From positions 1,825-20,887 of the forward strand of contig DBUL01000007.1 in the NCBI GenBank assembly GCA_002307905.1: 19,063 nucleotides of DNA. Direction: 5' to 3'. The DNA comes from Rhizobiaceae bacterium UBA1291. Its GTDB lineage: Bacteria > Pseudomonadota > Alphaproteobacteria > Rhizobiales > Rhizobiaceae. Shown here in pieces: positions 9,343 to 17,116 of this stretch (position 1 is its first letter; each line of letters starts with the position of its first letter). Both the position numbers and the translations under genes were made by a program. Below the pieces are notes generated by a model, which worked only from the letters and a program-made list of their open reading frames with translations, was not told the DNA's origin and did no database searches.

Positions 9343-9356
9343 TTGATCCACATCAA
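9343..9356. promoter_or_regulatory. FNR/FixK-type box (anaerobox) upstream of ctaC
   Basis: TTGATCCACATCAA is a perfect TTGAT-N4-ATCAA palindrome, the consensus bound by CRP/FNR-family oxygen regulators (FixK, FnrN, Anr); one further T/A pair extends it on each side. It lies 23-36 bases before the ctaC ATG and directly downstream of a possible -10 element (TATGAT, minus strand 9362-9357). That position suggests repression of the low-affinity aa3 oxidase when oxygen is scarce. The sequence match is direct observation; the regulator and the direction of control are inference. Confidence 0.72.
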
Positions 9357-9429
9357 ATCATAACGCGAAATTCATGCTATCATGAGCGTTTAAAATCACA
9401 GATTGGCCGCATTCGCAATACGTCCGGCC

Positions 9430-9450
9430 AAATGCCCCTACGGCATTTTT
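9430..9450 (+). other. Hairpin followed by T-run
   Basis: AAATGCC (9430-9436) pairs with GGCATTT (9442-9448) around a 5-base loop, followed by two more T on the plus strand. It resembles a weak rightward terminator, but no rightward gene precedes it within the window except a possible short transcript from the ctaC leader region. Confidence 0.35.
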
Positions 9451-9490
9451 GCGCTTCATCAATTTCGCTCGCGAACCATCCACTGCCAAT

Positions 9491-9535
9491 CCAGCCTGCG
9501 CGTCCAGGCTGGCCGGCCTGGCGACAAGGCCGGCC
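9491..9535. repeat. Two overlapping GC-rich stem-loops
   Basis: CCAGCCTG (9491-9498) pairs with CAGGCTGG (9505-9512), and GGCCGGCCT (9511-9519) pairs with AGGCCGGCC (9527-9535). The two perfect stems share two bases. Neither is followed by a T-run. They lie in the divergent region, about 100 bases before the ialB-like start; function unknown. Confidence 0.55.
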
Positions 9536-9637
9536 GCAATTAAGCCTCACTCGCTTGGAAAACACGGACGCAGGGCTTTCATTTTTCCCGCCCGGACGCC
9601 ATGAATGTCAGGGATGATTCGATTTCCAGAGGTACCC

Positions 9638-10162
9638 ATGGGTCTTCCTAGACTTTACCGGTCGGGCCTGATCGCAAGCGCCGTCGCTATTGCCGCGCTC
9701 GTCGCCCCAGCCGGAGCCCAGCAGCAGCAGCCCGGAACCATCCGCTCCAACCACGGCGCGTGGTCGGTAATCTGCGATACGCCGGCCGGCGCCTCCGCTG
9801 AGCAATGCGCGCTGATGCAGAACGTGATCGCCGAAGACCGGCCCGAAGTGGGCTTGTCCGTGGTGGTTCTCAAGACGGCGGACCGCAAGGCCAAGATCCT
9901 GCGCATTCTGGCTCCGCTCGGCGTTCTGCTGAAGGACGGCATGGAACTCTATGTCGACGGCAACAATATCGGCCGCGCCTATTTCACCCGCTGCTTTTCC
10001 GAGGGCTGCTATGTCGAGGTCGAGATCGATGATGATCTGATGAAGATCCTGCGCGCCGGCAAGAATGCCGTCTTTGCGCTGCGTGAGTCGGCCGACCAGG
10101 ACCGGGTCGGGATTCCAATCGAGCTTGCCGGCTTCGCCGAGGGCTACGACACGCTGCCCTGA
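9638..10162 (+). CDS. IalB (invasion-associated locus B) family secreted protein
   Basis: This 174-residue protein begins with a signal peptide (MGLPRLYRSGLIASAVAIAALVAPAGA, likely cleaved before QQQQ). The mature part has the IalB-family pattern: HGAWSVICDTP, then CALMQNV, a central RILAPLGVLLKDGMELYVDG block and the cysteine pair in TRCFSEGCYVEVEI. The family is named after a Bartonella invasion locus but is widespread in non-invasive alphaproteobacteria, where its periplasmic function is unclear, so no virulence role should be read in. The ATG at 9638 is chosen because AGAGG lies five bases upstream and the signal peptide starts there; ATGs at 9605 and 9614 are poorer. It is divergent from ctaC and followed by tldD 115 bases on. 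Confidence 0.87.
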   Translation: MGLPRLYRSGLIASAVAIAALVAPAGAQQQQPGTIRSNHGAWSVICDTPAGASAEQCALMQNVIAEDRPEVGLSVVVLKTADRKAKILRILAPLGVLLKDGMELYVDGNNIGRAYFTRCFSEGCYVEVEIDDDLMKILRAGKNAVFALRESADQDRVGIPIELAGFAEGYDTLP

Positions 10163-10194
10163 AACATCCGCCGCCTTCTCCATAAAGTGATGCG

Positions 10195-10218
10195 CGACCG
10201 GGGCCATGGCTCCGGTCG
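10195..10218. other. Hairpin between ialB-like gene and tldD
   Basis: CGACCGGGGC pairs with GCTCCGGTCG (ten pairs, one G-U) around the tetraloop CATG, 32 bases after the ialB-like stop. No T-run follows, so it is either a T-less terminator or an mRNA 3'-end structure. Confidence 0.45.
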
Positions 10219-10277
10219 AACCTTGTCGGCGGGTCGCAATGCGCCTACATCGGGGCGACCATCGCAAGGAGATTTTC

Positions 10278-11693
10278 ATGACCCACGACCTTCTCGGCCT
10301 GTTCGACTGCGACGAAATGACGCTGCGTCAGCATGTGTCAAAAGCACTCGCCGGCGCCGACGACGGGGAGTTGTTCGTCGAACATGCTCAGGCAGAATCA
10401 CTGAGCTTCGACAATGGCCGACTCAAGGGCGGTAGTTTCAACACCGATCAGGGCTTCGGCCTGAGGGCGGTTGCGGGTGAAGCCATCGGCTATGCGCATG
10501 CGGGAGAGCTGTCGCTTTCCGCCCTTTCCCGCGCAGCAGACGCGGTCGGCGCCGTCACCCATGGCTATTCCGGCTCCTATGCCAGCGCGCCCCAGCGCAC
10601 CAATGCCAAGCTCTATGGCGAAGGCAATCCGATCGGCGCGCCCTCCTTCGAGGAGAAGGTCAAGCTGCTTGCCGAAATCGACGCCTATCTGCGCGGCAAG
10701 GGCGACACCGTGCGCCAGGTCACCGCCTCGATCGCCGCAAGCTGGCAGGTGGTGGAGATCCTGCGCGCCGACGGCCACCGGGTGCGCGACATCCGGCCGA
10801 TGACACGGATCAACATTTCCGTCATCGCCGGCAAGGGAGACCGACAGGAAAGCGGCACCTATGGCACCGGCGGCCGCATGGCCTTTTCCGACTTCCTCAC
10901 GCAGGAGAGCTGGCAGCATGGCGCCGACGAGGCGCTGCGCCAGGCACTGGTCAATCTCGAGGCGATCGACGCGCCGGCCGGCACCATGGACGTGGTGCTT
11001 GGCAATGGCTGGCCGGGCGTCATGCTGCACGAGGCGGTCGGCCATGGGCTGGAAGGTGACTTCAACCGCAAGAAGACCTCGGCCTTCGCCGGGCTGATGG
11101 GCGAAATGGTCGCCGCCCCCGGCGTCACCGTGGTCGATGACGGCACGATCGACGCGCGGCGCGGTTCGATCACCATCGACGACGAAGGCACCCCTTCGGG
11201 CTACAACGTGTTGATCGAGAATGGCCGCCTTGTCGGCTATATGCAGGACCGGCAAAATGCCCGGCTGATGGGGATGAAGGCCACCGGCAACGGGCGCCGC
11301 CAGGGTTATTCGCACCAGCCGATGCCGCGCATGACCAATACCTACATGCTGTCCGGCGACAAGAGCCCGGAAGAGATCATCGCCTCGGTGAAGCGCGGCA
11401 TCTATGCCGTCTCCTTCGGCGGCGGCCAGGTCGACATCACGTCGGGCAAGTTCGTCTTCGGCTGCACCGAGGCCTACATGATCGAGGACGGCAAGATCGG
11501 CGCGCCGGTCAAGGGCGCCATGCTGATCGGCAACGGACCCGACGCGATGAAGCGCATCTCCATGGTCGGCAACGACATGGCGCTCGACAAGGGCATCGGC
11601 AATTGCGGCAAGGCCGGCCAATGGGTGCCGGTCGGCGTCGGCCAGCCGCATCTGAGGATGGACCAGGTGACGGTGGGCGGGACCAGGGCTTGA
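10278..11693 (+). CDS. tldD: TldD metalloprotease
   Basis: TldD is the zinc-dependent protease subunit of the TldD/TldE (PmbA) complex, which degrades unfolded peptides and in E. coli processes microcin B17 and the CcdA antitoxin. The 471-residue protein carries the catalytic HEAVGH (251-256) in MLHEAVGHGLEGDFNRK, the EGTPSGYNVLIENG block, and the C-terminal GCTEAYMIEDGKIGAPVKGAMLIGNGP segment. The ATG at 10278 has AAGGAG six bases upstream; a longer frame from 10206 has no such site. The partner tldE/pmbA is not in this window. It is probably transcribed on its own or with the ialB-like gene. Confidence 0.96.
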   Translation: MTHDLLGLFDCDEMTLRQHVSKALAGADDGELFVEHAQAESLSFDNGRLKGGSFNTDQGFGLRAVAGEAIGYAHAGELSLSALSRAADAVGAVTHGYSGSYASAPQRTNAKLYGEGNPIGAPSFEEKVKLLAEIDAYLRGKGDTVRQVTASIAASWQVVEILRADGHRVRDIRPMTRINISVIAGKGDRQESGTYGTGGRMAFSDFLTQESWQHGADEALRQALVNLEAIDAPAGTMDVVLGNGWPGVMLHEAVGHGLEGDFNRKKTSAFAGLMGEMVAAPGVTVVDDGTIDARRGSITIDDEGTPSGYNVLIENGRLVGYMQDRQNARLMGMKATGNGRRQGYSHQPMPRMTNTYMLSGDKSPEEIIASVKRGIYAVSFGGGQVDITSGKFVFGCTEAYMIEDGKIGAPVKGAMLIGNGPDAMKRISMVGNDMALDKGIGNCGKAGQWVPVGVGQPHLRMDQVTVGGTRA

Positions 11694-11736
11694 GGCTGCG
11701 GCCAGCCGCGCAGGCATAAGGGACAGACGGCGCGAC

Positions 11737-12267
11737 ATGGAAAACGAGATCGAGATTCGCGCGGCCCGGACGTCCGATCTGGATTCGCTTCTGCAACTCT
11801 ATCCGGATGCCTTTCCGGAGGAGGATCTGCTTTCTCTGGTGGAGGATCTGCATCGGTCGGGCGAGGACGCTGTCATTTTGCTTGTGGCAATTGCCGGACA
11901 CCGACTGGTCGGGCACATCGCTTTCACGCTGTGCGGCATAGATGGCGGGCCTGCCAATATGGCTCTCCTCGCCCCGCTCGCCGTGGCCTCCGCCATGCAA
12001 AAGCAGGGGTTCGGCAAGGCGCTGGTTGCAGAAGGATTGGGCCGGCTCAAAGCGCGCTCCGTCGCACGGGTGCTGGTTCTCGGCGATCCCCGATACTATG
12101 GCCGTTTCGGCTTCGAGACGGAAAAACGGATAGAGCCGCCCTACCCGCTGCCGGCAGAATGGCAGGACGCATGGCAATCGCCCATCCTGGAGGAGACCCG
12201 CCCGGCGCGCGGCGGCGCCCTGAAGCTTCCCGCCTTCTGGATGCGGCCGGCCTTGTGGGCCCCCTGA
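11737..12267 (+). CDS. GNAT family N-acetyltransferase (YhbS-like)
   Basis: This 176-residue cytoplasmic acetyltransferase has the acetyl-CoA pyrophosphate-binding motif A near 82-95 (LAVASAMQKQGFGKAL, the Q-x-x-G-x-G type), followed by VLVLGDPRYYGRFGF (112-126), which is typical of the YhbS-like subgroup. The substrate is unknown. The ATG at 11737 is the only sensible start, with a weak purine stretch (AAGGGAC) further upstream. It lies 43 bases after tldD on the same strand and could be cotranscribed. It is convergent with the carboxypeptidase gene, 46 bases away. Confidence 0.9.
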   Translation: MENEIEIRAARTSDLDSLLQLYPDAFPEEDLLSLVEDLHRSGEDAVILLVAIAGHRLVGHIAFTLCGIDGGPANMALLAPLAVASAMQKQGFGKALVAEGLGRLKARSVARVLVLGDPRYYGRFGFETEKRIEPPYPLPAEWQDAWQSPILEETRPARGGALKLPAFWMRPALWAP

Positions 12268-12313
12268 ACCGAAGGGAAGATCCTGCCCGGCTCACTGCCG
12301 AGCAGACAGCTCG

Positions 12314-13636
12314 CTACCCCCGGGCCGGCATCAGCACGCAATCGTAGCGGTTCTTGACCAGCAGGTTGCAGGCAGAGCGCGCCTCTGCCTTGCTGGCAAA
12401 ACCTGTGAAGCGGGCCCGATAGAAGGTCGAGCCGTCGCGGGTCACGGCTTCGGTATAGGTGTCGCGGTTACCCAGCGCGCCGCCGACCTTGGCCTTGGCA
12501 TCGGCCAGTAGTTCCATTGCCAACTGGGCGCTGGATGCGGCGGCGATCTGGATCTGCCAGCCACCTCCCTTGACGGCTGCGGCTGCGGCTGCGGGCTCCG
12601 CCAGCGGGATTTCGGTCTCCGGCACAAGGGCGGCATCATCGCTCGACACTGCGGCAGCAGCGGCTTCGACAGGTTTGGCATAGGCCGTGCCGAGCGTCGA
12701 TGCGGCGACCGGACTTGCGCTTGCCAGGCCGATCACAGCGGCCAGTGCATCCTGACGCGGCGCTGGAACCGGCACATTATCACCAAGCCGGGCCAAATCC
12801 ATGCCGACGCGGGTCGAGTTGCTGGCAAGGAGACGGGTACCGCCCGATGCCTTGGCGATATTGCCGGAAATCAGCTTCTCCATGATCTTGTCGCGACTTG
12901 CCGCCGAGCGTCCGCCCATCACCACGCCGATCACCCGGCGATTGCCGTCCCGAACGGCGCTGACCAGGTTGAAGCCGGAGGCATTGGTGTAGCCGGTCTT
13001 GATGCCGTCCATGCCCTTGTAGCGGTACATCAGGTTGTTATGGCCCTTGATGGTGCGCCCGCGAAACGTGAAGCTCTTGGTGTTGAACAGCTTGTACTCC
13101 TCGGGGAAGTCGCGCAGCAGCACGACGCCGAGGGTTGACATGTCGCGCGCGGTGGAAATCTGGCGGACGTCCGGCAGACCGGAGGCATTTACGAAGGTCG
13201 TATTCGACATTCCGAGCGAGCGCGCCTTCTGCGTCATCATCGCGGCAAACTGGCTTTCGGTGCCACCGATTTTCTCCGCCATGGCGGCGGCGGCGTCATT
13301 GGCAGACCTGACGATCATCGCCAGTACGGCCTCCTTGACGGTGATCGAGTCACCGGCCTTGACCTGAAGCTTGGTCGGCGGACGGGCCGCAGCATATTTG
13401 GAAAACGGCACGGGGCTGTCCCAGGACAATTTGCCGCGACGAATCGCATCGAATGCCATGTACAGCGTCATCATTTTCGTCAGCGAGGCCGGGTGATTGA
13501 GGCTGTCGGCATTTTCCGAGGCCAGGACCTCGCCGGTACGGGCGTCGAGGAGAAGCTGAGCGCTTCCAGCGGCCGCATTTGTCGAAAACGCGGCAATCGC
13601 CATGAGAAACGAAAGCGCGATCAACAACTTCTTCAT
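12314..13636 (-). CDS. D-alanyl-D-alanine carboxypeptidase (DacA/PBP5-like) with C-terminal SPOR domain
   Basis: This periplasmic penicillin-binding enzyme trims the terminal D-Ala from peptidoglycan pentapeptides. The 440-residue protein has a signal peptide (about 1-23), the serine SLTK (S51-K54), SAN (111-113) and KTG (213-215) triad of S11 peptidases, then a low-complexity Ala-rich linker (about 295-355) and a C-terminal SPOR domain (from GGWQIQIAAASS to the end). SPOR domains bind denuded glycan at division sites, so septal targeting is inferred. The usual PBP5 C-terminal amphipathic anchor is replaced by SPOR. The ATG at 13636 has GGAGG four bases upstream. It is convergent with the GNAT gene. 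Confidence 0.95.
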   Translation of the reverse strand: MKKLLIALSFLMAIAAFSTNAAAGSAQLLLDARTGEVLASENADSLNHPASLTKMMTLYMAFDAIRRGKLSWDSPVPFSKYAAARPPTKLQVKAGDSITVKEAVLAMIVRSANDAAAAMAEKIGGTESQFAAMMTQKARSLGMSNTTFVNASGLPDVRQISTARDMSTLGVVLLRDFPEEYKLFNTKSFTFRGRTIKGHNNLMYRYKGMDGIKTGYTNASGFNLVSAVRDGNRRVIGVVMGGRSAASRDKIMEKLISGNIAKASGGTRLLASNSTRVGMDLARLGDNVPVPAPRQDALAAVIGLASASPVAASTLGTAYAKPVEAAAAAVSSDDAALVPETEIPLAEPAAAAAAVKGGGWQIQIAAASSAQLAMELLADAKAKVGGALGNRDTYTEAVTRDGSTFYRARFTGFASKAEARSACNLLVKNRYDCVLMPARG

Positions 13637-13900
13637 GCATCCTCCAAAGGCGGCAGGGCTGTGTCAGGGCGCCGCACGTTTCGACGACGGGCTCTGTCAG
13701 GACTAAAGACGGGTGTTCGGTAGACCAAGAATGGGGCGACAATCGTGCAAGCGCGAGAGCGACCCACAAGTGTTAACCAAAAGTTTCACGTCCGCACCTA
13801 ACAAAAGGTAAATGTCGCGAGGCTGGATCCGGGGGTGCTCATTTGAGTGCGGACGTCGCTCACCGGTGGTCAATCGCGGAGCGGGGCGCAGCTTGCGGCC

Positions 13901-14353
13901 TTACCGCCCAATTTCGCCACTCTTTTCAGCGAGGGCTACGGGTCCCTGCCCTTCTTCGCCCAGCCGATCGTCGGGGTTGATCACCGCGCACCGCGTCATG
14001 GACAGGCAGCCGCAGCCAATGCAACCGTCGAGGCTGTCGCGCATCGCCTCGAGCATGCGGATACGGCGATTGAGTTCGCCCGACCAGCGGGTGGCGATCT
14101 TGTGCCAGTCATCGTGGTCCGGTGCGCGGTCTGCCGGCAGGACGGAGAGCTGATCGGATACCTCGGACAAGGGCACGCCGATCTGCTGAGCCACCTTGAT
14201 GAGAGCGATGCGCCGGAGTACGGATCGATCGAAGCGTCTTTGATTGCCGCCTGTCCGATGCGCCGCAATCAATCCCTTGCGTTCATAGAAGTGGATCGCC
14301 GACACGGCGACGCCGCTACGCCTGGCTATTTCGCCGACGGTCATACCCTGCAT
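13901..14353 (-). CDS. soxR: Redox-sensitive transcriptional regulator SoxR (MerR family)
   Basis: SoxR senses redox-cycling compounds through a [2Fe-2S] cluster and activates promoters by untwisting a long spacer. The 150-residue protein has an N-terminal MerR helix-turn-helix (MTVGEIARRSGVAVSAIHFYERKGL), a dimerisation helix and the cluster motif CIGCGCLSMTRC, with C111, C114, C116 and C122 in the exact C-x2-C-x-C-x5-C spacing. The start is placed at the ATG at 14353, with GAGGGG eight bases upstream; an ATG at 14410 would put the SoxR operator inside the coding sequence and is rejected. It is divergent from the MFS gene. Confidence 0.95.
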   Translation of the reverse strand: MQGMTVGEIARRSGVAVSAIHFYERKGLIAAHRTGGNQRRFDRSVLRRIALIKVAQQIGVPLSEVSDQLSVLPADRAPDHDDWHKIATRWSGELNRRIRMLEAMRDSLDGCIGCGCLSMTRCAVINPDDRLGEEGQGPVALAEKSGEIGR

Positions 14354-14372
14354 TTTGTTGGCCCCTCGCCTC

Positions 14373-14403
14373 TTTACCTCAACAATGGTTGAGGTTGTAG
14401 CAT
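14373..14403 (+). promoter_or_regulatory. SoxR operator in a 19-bp-spacer promoter for the MFS gene
   Basis: ACCTCAA-CAATGG-TTGAGGT (14376-14395) is a perfect inverted repeat with the half-sites and 6-base centre of known SoxR boxes (CCTCAA-N6-TTGAGG). It sits between TTTACC (-35, 14373-14378) and TAGCAT (-10, 14398-14403), a 19-base spacer, the unusual length required for MerR-type activation. The promoter points at the MFS start at 14440. The sequence and spacing are observed; SoxR binding is inferred from the adjacent soxR gene. Confidence 0.85.
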
Positions 14404-14439
14404 CCCGCATGATCGAAATCCAACAGGGGAAATGAAGTC

Positions 14440-15897
14440 ATGGAGCCAACGACCGAGACGACGAACGACGCAGATACGCTGGTTGCCGGCGCTCTCGACC
14501 AACGATTGGATATAGCAGTGAGCGGGCGCTGGATCGAACTGCTCGCACCGCGCTATCTCGCGACGACGACCATGCTGTGCATGGGGGTAGCGCTTTATGC
14601 CTTCAACGGGTTTCTGGTAAGCACGGTCCTGCCGACGGCAGTCGGCGAGATCGGTGGGGCGGAACTGCTCTCGTGGTCGGTGACCCTCTATCTGGTGGCT
14701 TCGATCGTGGCGGGCGCCAGCGCCGCGCTGCTCAAGCAACGATACGGCGCAAGGACCATTCTCTTTGCCGCCGCCCTGGTCTTCCTGGTCGGAACGCTGG
14801 CGGCTGCCCTTGCCTCCGACATGAACACCGTGCTGTGCGGGCGGATCTGCCAAGGGATCGGCGAAGGGATCATCGCCGCCATCTGCTATGCGCTGATTCC
14901 GGAGATGTTTCCGCCAGCGCTGGTGCCAAAGGTGTTCGGGGCCGAGGCGAGCGTCTGGGCGGTCGCCGCTTTCGGCGGGCCTGTGCTTGCCGGTTCCCTG
15001 ACTGAAGCCTTTTCCTGGCGGGTGGCCTTTCTCGTAAACGTGCCGCTCATAGCCCTCTTCCTGTTGCTCGCAGTCGTCCGCGTGCCAGCGGGAGCCGAGG
15101 CTGGCCGGCGGCTGCAATTCCCGACGCTGCGGCTGACCTTGCTTTCGGCCGGTCTCGTTTCCATGCTGGTGGCAGGTCTTGCTGGCTCCATATCCGTCAC
15201 GGCGGCAATGGTGGCGGTATCCCTGCTGATGGTTCTCGGCGCCGTTCGCCTCGACCGGCGCGCGCAGGATTCGATCTTGCCGCAAGGGGCATTCTCCACA
15301 CGGTCGCCGCTCGGTCTCGGGTTGTGGATCGTCCTGCTGATGCCGCTCTCGCAGGCGACGAGCAGTGTCTATCTCGTCTATTCGCTGCAATATCTGTTCG
15401 GCTACCGCCCGACGTTGGCCGGCGCGCTTGGCGCACTGATGGCGATCAGTTGGAGCATTACGGCGATCGGCGTTGCTAACCTGAGGACCAAACGATCAAA
15501 ACAGGTCGCGATATGGTTTGGGCCCATGCTGCTGGTGCTGGGTTTTGCGACCCTTTCCGGCGCAATCGGGACGGTGAATTTCACCATGCTTGCAATCGCG
15601 CAGGTCATCGTTGGCTCAGCCTTCGGATTGAGCTGGGGTTATCTCAGCCAGATGCTGATGGATGTGACCCCGGACCATGAGCGCGACAAGACTTCGGCGC
15701 TCTTGCCGACACTTCAATCGGCAGGCTTTGCGCTCGGCGCAGCGTTTGCAGGTCTCAGCGCCAATGGCGCAGGGCTTGCCACGGCACAATCCATCGATAC
15801 GATGCGCGGGGTGTTGACCTTCACCTTCGCCATTGCGCTGGTCTGGGCCGTCCCTGCCCTCCTGGCGGCCCGTCGCGCGGTCCGGCTTCTGGCCTGA
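14440..15897 (+). CDS. MFS transporter (DHA2/EmrB-like drug efflux family), probable SoxR target
   Basis: This 485-residue inner-membrane protein has about 13-14 hydrophobic helices after a charged cytoplasmic head of about 40 residues. Family features are FNGFLVSTVLPTAVGEIGG in helix 1, LLKQRYGARTILF as the loop 2-3 motif, and CGRICQGIGEGIIAA in helix 4. These place it with proton-driven multidrug exporters; the substrate is unknown, but control by SoxR suggests redox-active or dye-like compounds. The ATG at 14440 follows AGGGGAAATGAAGTC. It is divergent from soxR and the only gene under the SoxR-box promoter. Confidence 0.9.
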   Translation: MEPTTETTNDADTLVAGALDQRLDIAVSGRWIELLAPRYLATTTMLCMGVALYAFNGFLVSTVLPTAVGEIGGAELLSWSVTLYLVASIVAGASAALLKQRYGARTILFAAALVFLVGTLAAALASDMNTVLCGRICQGIGEGIIAAICYALIPEMFPPALVPKVFGAEASVWAVAAFGGPVLAGSLTEAFSWRVAFLVNVPLIALFLLLAVVRVPAGAEAGRRLQFPTLRLTLLSAGLVSMLVAGLAGSISVTAAMVAVSLLMVLGAVRLDRRAQDSILPQGAFSTRSPLGLGLWIVLLMPLSQATSSVYLVYSLQYLFGYRPTLAGALGALMAISWSITAIGVANLRTKRSKQVAIWFGPMLLVLGFATLSGAIGTVNFTMLAIAQVIVGSAFGLSWGYLSQMLMDVTPDHERDKTSALLPTLQSAGFALGAAFAGLSANGAGLATAQSIDTMRGVLTFTFAIALVWAVPALLAARRAVRLLA

Positions 15898-16020
15898 GTA
15901 CCTTGGGTCGCGCCAATCAGAAAGACATCAAAGAGAGCACGCATCGGCCCTTCAGCAAGGTTTAACGCGCATCTGCTAGGGATGGTCAATGATGTTGCCC
16001 CGCAAAACCAAGGAGGGACG

Positions 16021-17064
16021 ATGAAGGCGATCCTGAAAGGCTTTCTGCGCAAGGCCGTGATTTCCGGCGGCCTGGAGGCATCCCAGATCCTCAATCGGCT
16101 CGGCGCGATGCGCCAGGCGCGTGGTCGCGGCGTGATCTTCACCCTGCATCACGTGCGTCCCTACCTGTCGTTGCCACTCAATGCGAATGGTCATCTCGAG
16201 ATCACACCGGAGTTCCTGGACACGGCGATCCGGCGGTTGAAGGCCGAGGGCTACCAATTCGCAGCGCTCGACGACGTTCCTCGTCTGCTCGCGGCCACCT
16301 CGGACGGACCGCCCTTTGCCGTCTTTACCCTCGATGACGGCTATCGTGACAATGCCGAACATGCCCTGCCTGTCTTCGAGCGTCACAATGTACCGTTCAC
16401 GGTCTTCGTCACCAAGGGTTTTTCCGAACGCAGTCATACGATCTGGTGGGAAACCGCCGAGGCGCTGTTGAACGCGACCGACCGCTTCACGATCGAGACC
16501 GACGAAGGTCCGAAAACCCGCAACATCAGGAGTATCCCCGCCAAGCGGGCGGTCTGCGATCTGACCTGCGACGGGATCTGCGGACCGCAGGAGCCATTGG
16601 CAATCGCAAGGCTAGATGCGGCCGCGCGCAGCGTCGGCATCGCCCCGGAGGCGATCGTTGCCGAACTGGTGATGACGGCGGACGAGTTGAAGACGCTGGC
16701 GCGGCATCCGCTTGCCAGCCTCGGCGCCCACACGATCAGCCACCGGGCAATGGACTTTCTCGATGATGCGGATGCGCTGAACGAACTGGCCGGCAGCGCC
16801 GACTATGTCGAAGCGCTGACCGGCCGCAGACCGACAAGCTTCGCCTATCCTTACGGCGATGAACGAAGTGCATCGAAACGTATCGCCGCACTTGCTGCCA
16901 AGGCCGGCTTCACCCTTGCCGTGACGACCAGGGCTGCGATCCTTGACGATGGAGCGCTTGCCGAGCCGCTGCTTCTGCCGCGCGTCTCACTCAACGGCTA
17001 CTACCAGAAGCCACGCTATGTAGCGGCGCTCGCCTCCGGCATTCCCTTTCGACTAACCGGCTGA
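16021..17064 (+). CDS. Polysaccharide deacetylase (carbohydrate esterase 4, NodB-like)
   Basis: This 347-residue protein has the NodB fold. Motif 1 is FTLDDGY (102-108, D105 base and D106 metal ligand), motif 2 is HTISH (H237 and H241 metal ligands), and SFAYPYGDE (near 285-293) is the C-terminal part of the barrel. Such enzymes remove N-acetyl groups from polysaccharides or cell-wall glycans; the substrate here is unknown. No signal peptide is evident, so it may act in the cytoplasm on a precursor or be membrane-associated through its basic N-terminus (MKAILKGFLRKAV). An insert at 179-187 has three cysteines spaced C-x3-C-x3-C. The ATG at 16021 has AAGGAGG five bases upstream; a longer frame from 15982 is rejected. 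It is convergent with pdxH. Confidence 0.9.
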   Translation: MKAILKGFLRKAVISGGLEASQILNRLGAMRQARGRGVIFTLHHVRPYLSLPLNANGHLEITPEFLDTAIRRLKAEGYQFAALDDVPRLLAATSDGPPFAVFTLDDGYRDNAEHALPVFERHNVPFTVFVTKGFSERSHTIWWETAEALLNATDRFTIETDEGPKTRNIRSIPAKRAVCDLTCDGICGPQEPLAIARLDAAARSVGIAPEAIVAELVMTADELKTLARHPLASLGAHTISHRAMDFLDDADALNELAGSADYVEALTGRRPTSFAYPYGDERSASKRIAALAAKAGFTLAVTTRAAILDDGALAEPLLLPRVSLNGYYQKPRYVAALASGIPFRLTG

Positions 17065-17116
17065 TCCGCGCAACCGCATGGACGCTGGCGGCAGATGCGC
17101 CGGCCTGAACTTCCGC

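Larger units (their letters stand above)
9321..9637. other. Divergent intergenic region ctaC / ialB-like gene
   Basis: No gene is supported in these 317 bases. They hold the ctaC leader with an FNR/FixK box (9343-9356), a possible ctaC -10 element TATGAT (minus, 9362-9357), an inverted repeat TCATG-N4-CATGA (9372-9385), and three hairpins (9430-9448, 9491-9512, 9511-9535). The ribosome site AGAGG (9628-9632) belongs to the rightward gene. Confidence 0.6.

Noticed and set aside
9638..10162. Virulence or host-invasion role for the IalB-family gene
   Set aside because: The family name comes from one pathogen; homologues are common in free-living alphaproteobacteria and nothing here indicates pathogenicity.
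10398..11738. Long minus-strand open frame opposite tldD (446 codons)
   Set aside because: Antisense to a complete tldD with catalytic motif; His/Asp/Ala-rich shadow translation.
13773..13787. CtrA-like site TTAA-N7-TTTC about 137 bases upstream of the carboxypeptidase start
   Set aside because: The second half-site deviates from TTAA and such partial matches are frequent by chance; no supporting promoter geometry was found.
14374..15390. Minus-strand open frame opposite the MFS gene (338 codons)
   Set aside because: It overlaps the SoxR-box promoter and the MFS coding sequence, with a Gln/Arg/His-rich shadow composition.
16555..16590. Radical-SAM-like cysteine triad in the deacetylase
   Set aside because: The spacing is C-x3-C-x3-C rather than C-x3-C-x2-C, and the protein is clearly a NodB-fold enzyme.
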